From: Akkermansia muciniphila
GTDB taxonomy: Bacteria > Verrucomicrobiota > Verrucomicrobiia > Limisphaerales > UBA1100
Length of the DNA: 36,598 nt
Assembly (NCBI GenBank): GCA_945903605.1
Contig: CAMDOH010000022.1
Coordinates: forward strand, 1 to 36,598
Direction: 5' to 3'
In this document: positions 1 to 7,935 of the stretch, one piece after another
How the letters are laid out: every line of letters begins with the position of its first letter
How positions within the stretch are numbered: position 1 is the stretch's first letter
The notes under the pieces: generated by a model
Database searches by the model: none
Seen by the model: the letters and a program-made list of their open reading frames with translations, nothing else
What the model was told of the DNA's origin: nothing
Made by a program: the position numbers and the translations under genes

Positions 1-629
1 GCGCCGCCGCTGGCGACGACAGGAACACCCACGCTCTCGCTCACGCGCCGAGTGATTACGAGATCGAACCCGGCTTTGGTGCCGTCGGCGTCAATGGAGT
101 TGAGTACGATTTCGCCGGCACCGAGTGCGACGGCCTGCTTCGCCCATTCCACGGCGTCGAGTCCCGTGGCTTGGCGGCCGCCTTTGGCGAATACTTCCCA
201 TCTGTCGGGCGCGACTTTCTTGGCGTCGATGGAAACAACGATGCACTGGCTACCGAATTTCTCGGCACCGGCACGAATGAGATTGGGAGTGGCGAGCGCG
301 CTGGAATTGATGCTCACCTTGTCGGCACCGGCGCGGAGCATCGTCTGCATGTCTTCCACGGTGCGGATGCCGCCGCCGACGGTGAGCGGCATGAAACATT
401 GGTCGGCGACGCGCTCAATCACGTCCACCATCGTGGCGCGGCCGTGGGCGCTGGCGGTGATGTCGAAGAAAACCATCTCGTCGGCGCCCTGCTCGTTGTA
501 GCGCAGGGCGAGTTCGACGGGGTCGCCCACGTTGCGGAGCTCGCCGGCCTCGGCGCGACCGAATTGCACGCCACGGGTGACTTGTCCGCCATGGACATCG
601 AGGCAAGGGATAACACGTTTGGTGAGCAT
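1..629 (-). CDS. hisF: Imidazole glycerol phosphate synthase cyclase subunit HisF (partial)
   Basis: HisF is the cyclase half of IGP synthase. With the glutaminase HisH it converts PRFAR plus ammonia into imidazole glycerol phosphate and AICAR in histidine biosynthesis. The protein begins [17 protein letters not shown], the classic family N-terminus, with the catalytic Asp11 in CLDV. It continues as a (beta/alpha)8 barrel with TVGGGIR and KVSINSSA phosphate-site motifs, a VVSIDAK strand carrying the second catalytic Asp, and [13 protein letters not shown]. About 209 codons are present. The last ~45 residues lie beyond the left edge, where the sequence ends at VVASGGGA. The ATG at 629 was chosen because it gives the standard N-terminus. 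The isomerase that feeds HisF lies 12 kb away on the other strand, so histidine genes are scattered here. Confidence 0.97.
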   Translation of the reverse strand, partial: MLTKRVIPCLDVHGGQVTRGVQFGRAEAGELRNVGDPVELALRYNEQGADEMVFFDITASAHGRATMVDVIERVADQCFMPLTVGGGIRTVEDMQTMLRAGADKVSINSSALATPNLIRAGAEKFGSQCIVVSIDAKKVAPDRWEVFAKGGRQATGLDAVEWAKQAVALGAGEIVLNSIDADGTKAGFDLVITRRVSESVGVPVVASGG

Positions 630-683
630 CAGTTGGGCGATTCCCGGTGGGATTGTTCGTTGGATAGGCAGCGTGGCAAGCAA

Positions 684-717
684 AAACCCGCAGGAGTTTG
701 TTCGGAACGCGGGGTTT
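684..717 (-). terminator. Hairpin with short T-run upstream of hisF
   Basis: CCCGC (687-691) pairs with GCGGG (709-713) across a 17-base loop. Read on the minus strand, the right arm is followed by TTTTTGC. This resembles a weak intrinsic terminator or attenuator in the hisF leader. It may instead end antisense transcription coming from the neighbouring gene region. The stem is only five GC pairs, plus A-T pairs with a bulge, so confidence is low. Confidence 0.3.
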
Positions 718-747
718 ACAATTCGGCTAAGGCGGGGTACTTGTAAA
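715..747 (+). promoter_or_regulatory. Candidate promoter and inverted repeat for the envelope operon
   Basis: TTTACA (715-720) and TACTTG (738-743) are separated by 17 bases and end six bases before the ATG at 750, a sigma70-like layout. The same stretch holds a perfect 7-bp inverted repeat, TTTACAA (715-721) and TTGTAAA (741-747), which could be an operator. Only the base sequence supports this. Confidence 0.35.
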
Positions 748-749
748 TC

Positions 750-1196
750 ATGTTCGGTAGGATTCTTTGTCTCCTCACTGTCCCGATGGTTTGCACGCTT
801 CCGGCACAGATTTTTGGGCCGGGAGGATCGATCGCGACTGGGTCGCCAAATTCAACTCGAGTGGGAGTCGTGTCCACAGATCGGTTGCCACAATTCAGCC
901 CGCGTCAAAACATCGGCGCTGTGTTGCCAGCGGTTGTCATGCCGCAGTCGCCGTGGGGGGGTGGAGCGGTGGTGCCGCAGCAGTTCCAACAAATGCAAGC
1001 GCAGCAGATGGCGATGATGTGGTTGCAACAGCGGCAGCAATTATGGAATCAACCATTCGGCATGCCTTTTCAACAAGGTCCATTTCAGTTGGGATTCGGA
1101 GGCGCACCGATGTATGGCTCGCCGCCGTTGATGTCCGTTGTGCCGATGCGGGTGAATCCGATGGACCCTGCGAATTACCTTTTCGGTCGTTACTGA
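750..1196 (+). CDS. Small secreted Q/M/P/G-rich protein of unknown function
   Basis: No family is recognised. The 148-residue product starts with a plausible signal peptide (residues 1 to about 20, hydrophobic core [14 protein letters not shown]). It is then low in complexity: residues 75-100 are rich in Gln and Met ([18 protein letters not shown]), and a Pro/Gly/Phe-rich tail ends in NYLFGRY. It looks exported and partly disordered. Fourteen bases separate it from the LpoB-like gene, and it shares that gene's strand, so it probably leads a five-gene operon of envelope proteins. Start choice: the ATG directly after the candidate promoter gives the signal peptide. No Shine-Dalgarno sequence is visible. 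Confidence 0.65.
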   Translation: MFGRILCLLTVPMVCTLPAQIFGPGGSIATGSPNSTRVGVVSTDRLPQFSPRQNIGAVLPAVVMPQSPWGGGAVVPQQFQQMQAQQMAMMWLQQRQQLWNQPFGMPFQQGPFQLGFGGAPMYGSPPLMSVVPMRVNPMDPANYLFGRY

Positions 1197-1210
1197 AAAC
1201 CCATTTCAAC

Positions 1211-1819
1211 ATGAAACTGACCCAAATAGTTCAGGCGGCGGCGATGATTGTTTTTGTCGGCTGCTCCAATATCAATCCTGACGGCGTGGATGTGACTGAG
1301 CTGCGGCCTGACGAGCGCGGATTCGTCGCCGGACTCGGCATCGAATCGCAAGACCTCGTTGCCATCGCAGAGAAAATGGCACGCAGCCTCGTCGGCATTC
1401 CTGAGATTGCAAACGCGCAAGGTCAGCCGAAGATCGTGCTGGAGCCGGTGCTCAACGAGACGCGATTCCCAATCAACAAGAGCTTGTTTCTGGATCGCAT
1501 TCGCGTGACCTTGAGCAAGAACGCGCAGGGCAAACTCGTGTTCCTCTCGCGCGAACGCATCGACGCCCTCGAAAAAGAACGCGAATTGAAACTGTCCGGC
1601 AAAGTGACGGGCGGCGAGAACATCAAAGCCAACGAATTTCAGGGGGCTGATTTCATTCTGACCGGAAAACTCTCGGGGATTTCCAGCCGAGGCACGAAGG
1701 GGCAGAGCGAATACATCCTCTACAACTTCCAATTACTCGATCCCCGCACGAGTAAAATTGTCTGGGAAGATTTCGCTGAGATCAAAAAACAGGGCAAGGA
1801 CGACGCGGCTTATCGCTGA
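1211..1819 (+). CDS. LpoB-like penicillin-binding-protein activator lipoprotein
   Basis: This 202-residue lipoprotein has a lipobox ending in VFVGC, with the lipidated Cys at residue 18. The mature part resembles the LpoB/FlgO/CsgG-type fold: a conserved IVLEPVLNETRFPINKSLF segment, a helix carrying RVTLSKNAQGKLVFLSRERID, then GADFILTGKLSGIS and a YNFQLLDPRTSKIVWEDFAEIKK hairpin near the C-terminus. In enterobacteria LpoB sits in the outer membrane and stimulates the peptidoglycan synthase PBP1B. That role here is inferred from family resemblance and from the downstream TPR and YcfL-like lipoprotein genes, which accompany lpoB in some proteobacteria. The gene starts 14 bases after its upstream neighbour and ends 9 bases before the next start. 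Confidence 0.82.
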   Translation: MKLTQIVQAAAMIVFVGCSNINPDGVDVTELRPDERGFVAGLGIESQDLVAIAEKMARSLVGIPEIANAQGQPKIVLEPVLNETRFPINKSLFLDRIRVTLSKNAQGKLVFLSRERIDALEKERELKLSGKVTGGENIKANEFQGADFILTGKLSGISSRGTKGQSEYILYNFQLLDPRTSKIVWEDFAEIKKQGKDDAAYR

Positions 1820-1828
1820 TCGTTTCTT

Positions 1829-2971
1829 ATGTGCCACTCCCGGGTCGCGCTGGCGTTTCTTATCGTGACTGGATGCGCCGCGCCACCGATTCAAAAAGCG
1901 CCGACGGCCAATCCGGATCTTGTGATTGAAGGTCGTCGCCTGATCGCCAACGCCAGAGCCGAGGACAAAAATCTCTGGCGATACCGGGTGGTGATGGAGG
2001 CGTTGAAGCGCGGGCAATTCGTGGAGGCCCGCACTTTGCTCGACGAGACGCTTCCGGACATCAGCATGCTTCGGGCGCTGGATCCGAAGGCCCGATCCAC
2101 CCACCGCTTGTTCACTCCCGAAAGCGCGAAGACCTTTGTGGGCGAGCCGTTCGAGCGGGCCATGGCGTATTATCATCGCGGCATCCTGTATTGGATGGAT
2201 GGCGAATTGGACAATGCCCGCGCCTGTTTTCGCACGGCGCAGTTGTTTGATGCCGACGCCCAAAAAGAAGCGTTCGCCTGCGATTATCTGTTGCTCGATT
2301 ATCTCGACGGCTACGTGAGCGCCAAACTCGGTGCCGATGGAAGTGACTCTCTCAAACGCGCCCGCGCGAATGCGAAGCAAATCACGCTGCCCGATTTTGA
2401 TGTTTCAGCGAACGTCATTGTCTTCCTGCAAATGGGTTTTGGGCCGGTCAAGACGACAGTCGGGCGCAACGGAGAACGGCTCGCATATCAGGAAGGCCAT
2501 TCCACTGCGGTCGCCGCCGAAGTCCGCATCGATGGAGTGAAAACCCGCACGGCGCCGTGGGATAATCTCACCTATCAAGCCGTCACGCGTGGCGGACGGC
2601 TCATGGAATTAATTCTGCGCGACAAATCGAGGATCAAAACCACCGGCGACATCATCGGTGATCTGACGTTCGAGCCGGGCCTGATTTTGACTTTGCCGGA
2701 ATCCACGCAGAACATCGGGTTTGCGCTGGTGGGTACGGCGTTTCTCGCCAAGGCTGTCGCTGGCTCCACGGAGACACGCGCCGACACCCGCACTTGGAAC
2801 AATCTGCCGCAGTTCCTCGCCTTCACGGCCATGCGCGCGCAGCCGGGACCGCAGCATATCGAGATTGAATTCTTCGACGCTGCCAACAAATCTCTGCCCG
2901 CCATGAAGCGGACGCTTGCGATTGAAGTCAAATCACGTGGCGACACCGTTCTGTTCGTTGCAGACAAATAG
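1829..2971 (+). CDS. TPR-containing lipoprotein, COG3014-like
   Basis: A 380-residue predicted lipoprotein: the signal sequence ends in LIVTGC with Cys16 as the lipidation site. Residues about 50-150 form helical TPR-like repeats (WRYRVVMEALKRGQFVEAR, then AMAYYHRGILYWMDGELDNA and ARACFRTAQLF). The C-terminal half is beta-rich and has segments such as IVFLQMGFGPVKTTVG and GFALVGTAFLAKAVAGS. This architecture matches uncharacterised lipoproteins of the COG3014 type, which tend to be encoded with lpoB and ycfL. The exact function is unknown. A scaffold for peptidoglycan-synthesis activators is an inference from context. It lies 9 bases after the LpoB-like gene and 7 bases before the YcfL-like gene. 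Confidence 0.78.
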   Translation: MCHSRVALAFLIVTGCAAPPIQKAPTANPDLVIEGRRLIANARAEDKNLWRYRVVMEALKRGQFVEARTLLDETLPDISMLRALDPKARSTHRLFTPESAKTFVGEPFERAMAYYHRGILYWMDGELDNARACFRTAQLFDADAQKEAFACDYLLLDYLDGYVSAKLGADGSDSLKRARANAKQITLPDFDVSANVIVFLQMGFGPVKTTVGRNGERLAYQEGHSTAVAAEVRIDGVKTRTAPWDNLTYQAVTRGGRLMELILRDKSRIKTTGDIIGDLTFEPGLILTLPESTQNIGFALVGTAFLAKAVAGSTETRADTRTWNNLPQFLAFTAMRAQPGPQHIEIEFFDAANKSLPAMKRTLAIEVKSRGDTVLFVADK

Positions 2972-2978
2972 GAACACT

Positions 2979-3380
2979 ATGAAACAAACATTCACACTCA
3001 TCTGCGCCTCGATTCTCACTCTCTGGCTGATCGCCTGCACCGGTGTCTCCAGTTCATCGGTGGGCTACAACAACCAGAACGGCCGTCCGAAATTCGTCAC
3101 GCAAGATCCGCTCACGAAAGAGGCCATCATCTCGCCAGGCATACAGGAAACCGTGCTGCCCGACGGACGGCTCATGGTGAAAGCCAACGTGCGCAATCGC
3201 CTCAACAAACGCGTGCATGTGCAGATCAACTGCGTCTTCCACGACGCGCAAGGATTCAAGCTCGAAGAAACGCCGTATGAATCGCTCATCCTCACCGAGA
3301 ACGGACAGGAGACTGTTTCATTCACTTCACTGCGCGAAGGCGTCAAGGATTACGTTGTCCAGATACGTCAATTGCGATAG
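2979..3380 (+). CDS. YcfL-like (DUF1425) lipoprotein
   Basis: A 133-residue lipoprotein with a lipobox at LWLIAC (Cys20). The mature domain is a small beta-sandwich-like sequence: LMVKANVRNRLNKRVHVQINCVFHD, then a polar YESLILTENGQETVSFTSL stretch. This is the pattern of the YcfL/DUF1425 family, whose E. coli member is encoded beside lpoB. The ATG at 2979 has an AGGAA Shine-Dalgarno sequence four bases upstream, one of the few clear ones in this window, and gives the signal sequence. An in-frame upstream start at 2916 would overlap the preceding gene and is unlikely. The molecular role is not known. Context points to outer-membrane or peptidoglycan maintenance. Confidence 0.8.
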   Translation: MKQTFTLICASILTLWLIACTGVSSSSVGYNNQNGRPKFVTQDPLTKEAIISPGIQETVLPDGRLMVKANVRNRLNKRVHVQINCVFHDAQGFKLEETPYESLILTENGQETVSFTSLREGVKDYVVQIRQLR

Positions 3381-3404
3381 ATTGACATGGAAAGGGGACA
3401 TTCG

Positions 3405-4220
3405 ATGAAATCAACTGGAACCATTCTCGTGCTCTGCTGCCTCTCGCTCGTCGCCGCGCCAGACAAGCCGCCGCAAATCATCCTCGGCACAGTTCCCATT
3501 TTCAAGAATGAGACGCCGAAACCCTCGCCGAAACAATTCAAGTACGCGGACGATCCCGGCGTCGCCGTGCCGCAACTCATCTCGCAGAACGTCGCCTTGT
3601 CGATCATCGACCGGTTCAAGACCACCTACGTCAAGCTGGGCAATCCGAAGATGGCCCTCGGAATCAATCAACCTTGGGGCACCATCCGGCCAAGCAATTA
3701 CACCACCATCACCAACGCCCCCATCATCATCGATCCCGCGACTGGATTGCCCGTAAATGCCACGCCACTCGCTCCGGCCATTCCGCTCGATCCGAACAAC
3801 CTGAACATTCCCGCGCCGATTCTTCCCGCCAAGGTATTCGACAAGGATGCCATGGCCGATCAACAGACCCGACGCGAAGTGGAGCGACTCTTCGGCAGAC
3901 CACTGCGCATGGCCGGAGTCACGCTGATCGACTCCGAAACTTTCGACAACCGCCTTATCCCCGAAATCTTCATCGAGGTGCTCATCGGCAAACGCGACAT
4001 CATCGTCGCCGGCATTTCCGGCAACTCCACCTATTCCATTCCCGACATCCAAGTCACCGCGCTGCGATTGAGCGACGCGAAAATCCTCGGCCAAGCCACT
4101 GTGATGGATTTGTTCCCCAACAAACAACTCGCCCCCACGCTTCTGCGCAACTTTGATATCCGCGAACTCACCGAAGCCACAGCGCTGATGCTGCTCGACG
4201 ATTTGCTCAAGCTCAACTGA
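3405..4220 (+). CDS. Secreted protein of unknown function, last gene of the LpoB-like operon
   Basis: A 271-residue exported protein with a signal peptide (residues 1-18, core ILVLCCLSLVAA). No family is recognised with confidence. The middle is Pro/Asn-rich (TNAPIIIDPATGLP, PLDPNNLNIPAPILP). The C-terminal ~120 residues (REVERLFGRPLRMAGV, IFIEVLIGKRDIIVAGISG, IQVTALRLSDAKILGQAT) alternate helix and strand in an order reminiscent of the second half of LpoB/CsgG-type domains. That resemblance is weak and is my inference. The ATG at 3405 is preceded by AAAGGGG at a good distance. A start at 3387 would place that motif inside the gene. It follows the YcfL-like gene after 24 bases and converges with ubiE. 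Confidence 0.68.
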   Translation: MKSTGTILVLCCLSLVAAPDKPPQIILGTVPIFKNETPKPSPKQFKYADDPGVAVPQLISQNVALSIIDRFKTTYVKLGNPKMALGINQPWGTIRPSNYTTITNAPIIIDPATGLPVNATPLAPAIPLDPNNLNIPAPILPAKVFDKDAMADQQTRREVERLFGRPLRMAGVTLIDSETFDNRLIPEIFIEVLIGKRDIIVAGISGNSTYSIPDIQVTALRLSDAKILGQATVMDLFPNKQLAPTLLRNFDIRELTEATALMLLDDLLKLN

Positions 4221-4225
4221 GCAAC

Positions 4226-4945
4226 TTATTTTCCCTTCTCGCCGTAGTTGATGGCCATCACGCCGCCGAGGAGCGGTTTCAAGCCGACGCTCTCACAGCC
4301 TGATTCGCGCAGGGCGGCATCCACGCCGTGCTGCGCGGGGAAGGCGTGCAGCGATTTGAGGATGTAGGCATACGCCGCCGAGTCACCGCAAAAGAGCTTC
4401 CCGAAAACCGGCACGACAAAACGCAGATAAGCAAAATACACCGCGCGCCACACCCGGTTGTCGGGCTTGCCAAAATCCAGCACGAGCAGCCGCCCGCCTG
4501 AGCGCAGCACGCGGTGCATTTCGCGTAGTCCCGTGCGCCAGTCCTCCAGATTGCGCAGTCCGTAACCGCAGCTCACCACATCAAAGCTGGCATCGGCAAA
4601 GGGCAAACACATTGCGTCGCCCGACATGAAATTTAGTTTCGCCTTGGGGAAGGCGCTTTGGCGGCACCGGGCGATCTCCAGCATGGGAGGGCTGAAATCG
4701 ATCCCCGTCACTTCCGCGCCGGACTGGGCAAGGGCGAATGTGATGTCGCCCGTACCGCAGCAGACATCCAGCGCGCGGGTGCCAGGTTGCGCTCCGGCCA
4801 TCGCGACCAGCCGTCGTTTCCAAAAGCGATGCAGCCCGAAACTCTGCAGGTCGTTGATGAAATCGTAGCGCGGGGCGATCTTGTCAAAGAGCCTCCGCAC
4901 TTTATCCCGATGGGTTCCGTCGACTCCCAAACTAAGTCTGGCCAC
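4226..4945 (-). CDS. ubiE: Demethylmenaquinone/ubiquinone C-methyltransferase UbiE/MenG
   Basis: A SAM-dependent methyltransferase for the last carbon methylation of menaquinone (or ubiquinone) synthesis. Family hallmarks are visible in order: FDKIAPRYDFINDLQSFGLH near the N-terminus, the SAM-binding loop ALDVCCGTGDI, GIDFSPPML, then DVVSCGYGLRNLEDW, EMHRVLRSGGRLLVLDFGKP and a C-terminal LLGGVMAINYG. Length is 239 residues from GTG 4945, normal for the family. An in-frame TTG at 4975 would add ten residues (PAAFCYSW and so on) that are not family-like. A TATTCT box lies six bases upstream of the GTG. The gene diverges from topB. Menaquinone as the quinone is an inference. Confidence 0.93.
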   Translation of the reverse strand: MARLSLGVDGTHRDKVRRLFDKIAPRYDFINDLQSFGLHRFWKRRLVAMAGAQPGTRALDVCCGTGDITFALAQSGAEVTGIDFSPPMLEIARCRQSAFPKAKLNFMSGDAMCLPFADASFDVVSCGYGLRNLEDWRTGLREMHRVLRSGGRLLVLDFGKPDNRVWRAVYFAYLRFVVPVFGKLFCGDSAAYAYILKSLHAFPAQHGVDAALRESGCESVGLKPLLGGVMAINYGEKGK

Positions 4946-5053
4946 GCGCCAAGAATAGCAAAATGCTGCCGGCAACGGGAGTCAATTGGCGCCAGCCTTG
5001 CAAAAACGCGATTGCTTTTTGTCGGCTCTCGGATGTACAAGCTCGCGCGGAGC

Positions 5054-7885
5054 ATGGGAAAATCCCTTGTCATTGCTGAAAAACCGTCTGTCGCTGGTGA
5101 CATCACCAAGGCGCTGGGTGGTTTCAAGAAGGATGCGTCGGGCGATTTTTTCGAGAGCGAAACACAGATCGTCTCATCCGCCGTTGGCCATTTGCTGGAA
5201 CTGGGCGTGCCCGAAGAGCACGATGTGAAGAAGGGCAAGTGGACGTTCAAGCAGTTGCCGCACATCCCGCCGAAATTCGCGCTCAACCCGATTGAGAAGT
5301 CTGCGCCACGATTGAAGGTGCTTCAGCGCCTCATCAAACGCAAAGACGTGGACACCATCATCAACGCCTGCGACGCCGGGCGTGAGGGCGAGCTCATCTT
5401 CCGCCGAATCATGGATTACACGAAAGCGAAGCAGCCCATCCAGCGGTTGTGGCTGCGATCGATGACGGCGGGGGCCATCCGCGATGGTTTTGCAGAGCTT
5501 CGCACGGATGCCTCGATGCGGCCGCTGGCAGCAGCCGCCGAGAGCCGCGCAGAAGCGGACTGGCTCATCGGCATCAACGGCACGCGGGCGATGACGGCTT
5601 TTAACAACAAGACCGGCGGCTTCAATCTCACGACGGTCGGACGTGTGCAGACGCCGACGCTCGCCATTGTGGTCGAGCGCGAGGACAAGATCCGCAAGTT
5701 TGTGTCGCGCGATTACTGGGAGGTCATCGGCACCTTCGATGCGCAGGCCGGCCAGTATCCGGGACGCTGGATGGATGAGAAATTTCAGCGGGGCAACGGC
5801 AAGGATGCGGATGCCGAGTTGAAAGCCGAGCGGCATTGGACGAAGGCGGAGGCCGACGCCATCGCCGCCAAGTGCCTCGGCAAACCCGGCATCGTCACCG
5901 AGGAGAGCAAGCCGAGCAGCCAGCTTTCTCCCCTGCTCTATGATCTGACCAGTTTGCAGCGCGAAGCCAACGGCCGTTTTGGTTTCAGCGCGAAGAACAC
6001 GCTGGGACTGGCGCAGGCGCTCTACGAGAAACACAAGGTGCTCACCTATCCGCGAACCGATTCGCGCGCGTTGCCGGAGGATTATATTCCGACCGTGAAG
6101 AAGACGCTCGATTCGTTGCGCGACATCATCGCCTACGGCAGCCACGCGGGAAAGATTCTGGCCGAGGGCTGGGTACATCCCAATAAACGCATCTTCAACA
6201 ACGCGAAGATCTCCGATCACTTCGCCATTATCCCAACGGGCGTGCTGCCCAAGAGCCTGTCCGAGCCGGAACAGAAACTTTACGACCTCGTCACCAAACG
6301 CTTTCTCGCCATCTTTTTTCCGGCGGCGGAATATCAGGAGACCGTGCGCATCACGCGCGTTGAGGGCGAGCCGTTCAAGAGTGTCGGCAAGGTGCTGGTC
6401 AAGGCCGGCTGGCTTGAAGTTTATGGCAAGGAAGCCGCCACTGACGACGATGCGCCGAGTCTCGCGCCCGTGCAACAGGGCGAGCAGGTGAAGACCGCCA
6501 GCATCGAGGTGAAGGGCAGCCAGACCAAGCCCCCCGCGCGTTATACAGAAGCCACGCTGCTCGGCGCGATGGAAGGCGCGGGCAAACTCATCGAGGACGA
6601 GGAACTGCGCGAGGCGATGAGCGAGCGCGGCCTCGGCACTCCCGCCACGCGCGCGGCCACCATCGAAGGACTGATCTACGAGCAATATATTTTCCGCAAT
6701 CAACGGGAACTGGTGCCGAGCGCAAAAGCCTTCACGCTCATGGCGCTGCTCAACGGCCTGAGCATCCCCGAATTGACCAAGCCCGAGCTGACCGGCGATT
6801 GGGAATTCAAACTGCGCCAGATGCAGCGCGGCCAGTTGCCCCGCGAACAATTCATGACGGAGATTCGCGCGCTTACCGAGCGCATCGTTGGCCAGACCAA
6901 AGCCTACGAGCACGACACGATTCCCGGCGACTTCGGTAAGCTCAACGTCCCGTGCCCCAAATGCGGCGGCGAGATTCAAGAGAACTACAAAAAGTTCCAG
7001 TGCCAGAAATGTGAGTGGAACATGTGGAAGGTGGTTCTGGGCCGAGCGTTTGAGCTGTCGGAGGTCGAGACGCTTCTGCGCGACAAACAGGTCGGGCCCT
7101 TGCAAGGCTTCCGCAGCAAGCAGGGCTTTCCATTCGCGGCGATGATGAAGCTCACGCCCGAGGGCGAATCGAAATTTGATTTCGGCAACGACAATAAAGA
7201 CGACGAGAATGCCGCGCCCGTGGATTTCACCGGCAAGGAGCCACTGGGCCAGTGCCCCAAATGCAAGGAAGGCCGCGTCTTCGAGAACGGCATGAATTAC
7301 GTTTGCGAGAAAGCCGTGGGCGCAGCGAAGACCTGCGACTTCCGCACGGGCGCCATCATCCTGCAGCAACCCATCGAGCGGGCGCAGATCGTGAAACTGC
7401 TCGCCGAGGGCAAAACGGAATTGCTCAAGGGATTCATCTCAAAAAAGACCGGCCGCAAGTTCGAGGCATTCCTGAAATTCGACGGCACGAAAGTGAGCTT
7501 CGAGTTCGCCCCACGCAAATTCCCCGCCAAGGGCGCGAAAAAGGATGAAGCCCCCCAGCCCAAATTGGATTTTACTGACCAAAAGCCAATCGCAAAATGC
7601 CCTGCGTGCAAAGGCAATGTCTTCGAAACGGAATCGCAATATTTGTGTGAGAAGACTCAACTGCAACGGCGGCCATGCAAGTTCAAGACGGGCAAAGTGG
7701 TGTTGAGCCAGGCGCTGGATCTCGATCAGTTTCTCAAGTTGGCCCAAAAAGGACGGACGGATCTGCTGCCCGGTTTCATCTCGGGCAAGACGGGAAAAAC
7801 TTTTTCGGCACACCTTGTCGCCGCCACCGACTCCAAGGGCAATGGCAAAGTCGGATTTGAATTCCCTGATTCCGACGGCTTCTAA
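5054..7885 (+). CDS. topB: DNA topoisomerase III (type IA) with three C-terminal zinc-ribbon repeats
   Basis: This enzyme cuts one DNA strand through a 5'-phosphotyrosine and passes the other, which decatenates or relaxes negatively supercoiled DNA. The N-terminal TOPRIM domain shows SLVIAEKPSVA (Glu9) and DAGREGE (107-113). The catalytic tyrosine is Tyr332 in LTYPRTDSR. ATLLGAMEGAGK and MSERGLGTPATRA follow, as in TopB. After residue 630 come three related modules beginning at Cys634, Cys734 and Cys849. Each has CPxC plus further cysteines, then a conserved tail like LLxGFxSKxGxxFxA, the topoisomerase C-terminal repeat. Length is about 943 residues. ATG 5054 is chosen because MGKSLVIAEKPS matches family N-termini. 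ATG 5033 is possible. Confidence 0.95.
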   Translation: MGKSLVIAEKPSVAGDITKALGGFKKDASGDFFESETQIVSSAVGHLLELGVPEEHDVKKGKWTFKQLPHIPPKFALNPIEKSAPRLKVLQRLIKRKDVDTIINACDAGREGELIFRRIMDYTKAKQPIQRLWLRSMTAGAIRDGFAELRTDASMRPLAAAAESRAEADWLIGINGTRAMTAFNNKTGGFNLTTVGRVQTPTLAIVVEREDKIRKFVSRDYWEVIGTFDAQAGQYPGRWMDEKFQRGNGKDADAELKAERHWTKAEADAIAAKCLGKPGIVTEESKPSSQLSPLLYDLTSLQREANGRFGFSAKNTLGLAQALYEKHKVLTYPRTDSRALPEDYIPTVKKTLDSLRDIIAYGSHAGKILAEGWVHPNKRIFNNAKISDHFAIIPTGVLPKSLSEPEQKLYDLVTKRFLAIFFPAAEYQETVRITRVEGEPFKSVGKVLVKAGWLEVYGKEAATDDDAPSLAPVQQGEQVKTASIEVKGSQTKPPARYTEATLLGAMEGAGKLIEDEELREAMSERGLGTPATRAATIEGLIYEQYIFRNQRELVPSAKAFTLMALLNGLSIPELTKPELTGDWEFKLRQMQRGQLPREQFMTEIRALTERIVGQTKAYEHDTIPGDFGKLNVPCPKCGGEIQENYKKFQCQKCEWNMWKVVLGRAFELSEVETLLRDKQVGPLQGFRSKQGFPFAAMMKLTPEGESKFDFGNDNKDDENAAPVDFTGKEPLGQCPKCKEGRVFENGMNYVCEKAVGAAKTCDFRTGAIILQQPIERAQIVKLLAEGKTELLKGFISKKTGRKFEAFLKFDGTKVSFEFAPRKFPAKGAKKDEAPQPKLDFTDQKPIAKCPACKGNVFETESQYLCEKTQLQRRPCKFKTGKVVLSQALDLDQFLKLAQKGRTDLLPGFISGKTGKTFSAHLVAATDSKGNGKVGFEFPDSDGF

Positions 7886-7901
7886 GCGGACGCATCGGAG
7901 C

Positions 7902-7929
7902 TTGGTTTTCTTCCTGAAACCCCTATATT
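7902..7929 (+). promoter_or_regulatory. Candidate promoter of the Xer recombinase gene
   Basis: TTGGTT (7902-7907) and TATATT (7924-7929) are 16 bases apart. The -10 box ends six bases before the GTG start at 7936, so a transcript from this promoter would begin at or next to the start codon (leaderless). Confidence 0.4.
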
Positions 7930-7935
7930 GATTGC

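Noticed and set aside
767-1210. N-terminal extension of the LpoB-like frame back to 767
   Set aside because: It overlaps the preceding exported-protein gene and would bury the lipoprotein signal sequence. The ATG at 1211 gives a clean lipobox.
5174-7369. Long minus-strand open frame (731 codons) opposite topB
   Set aside because: It is the antisense shadow of topB in a GC-rich gene. Its translation shows no recognisable motif, while the plus frame has a full set of topoisomerase motifs.
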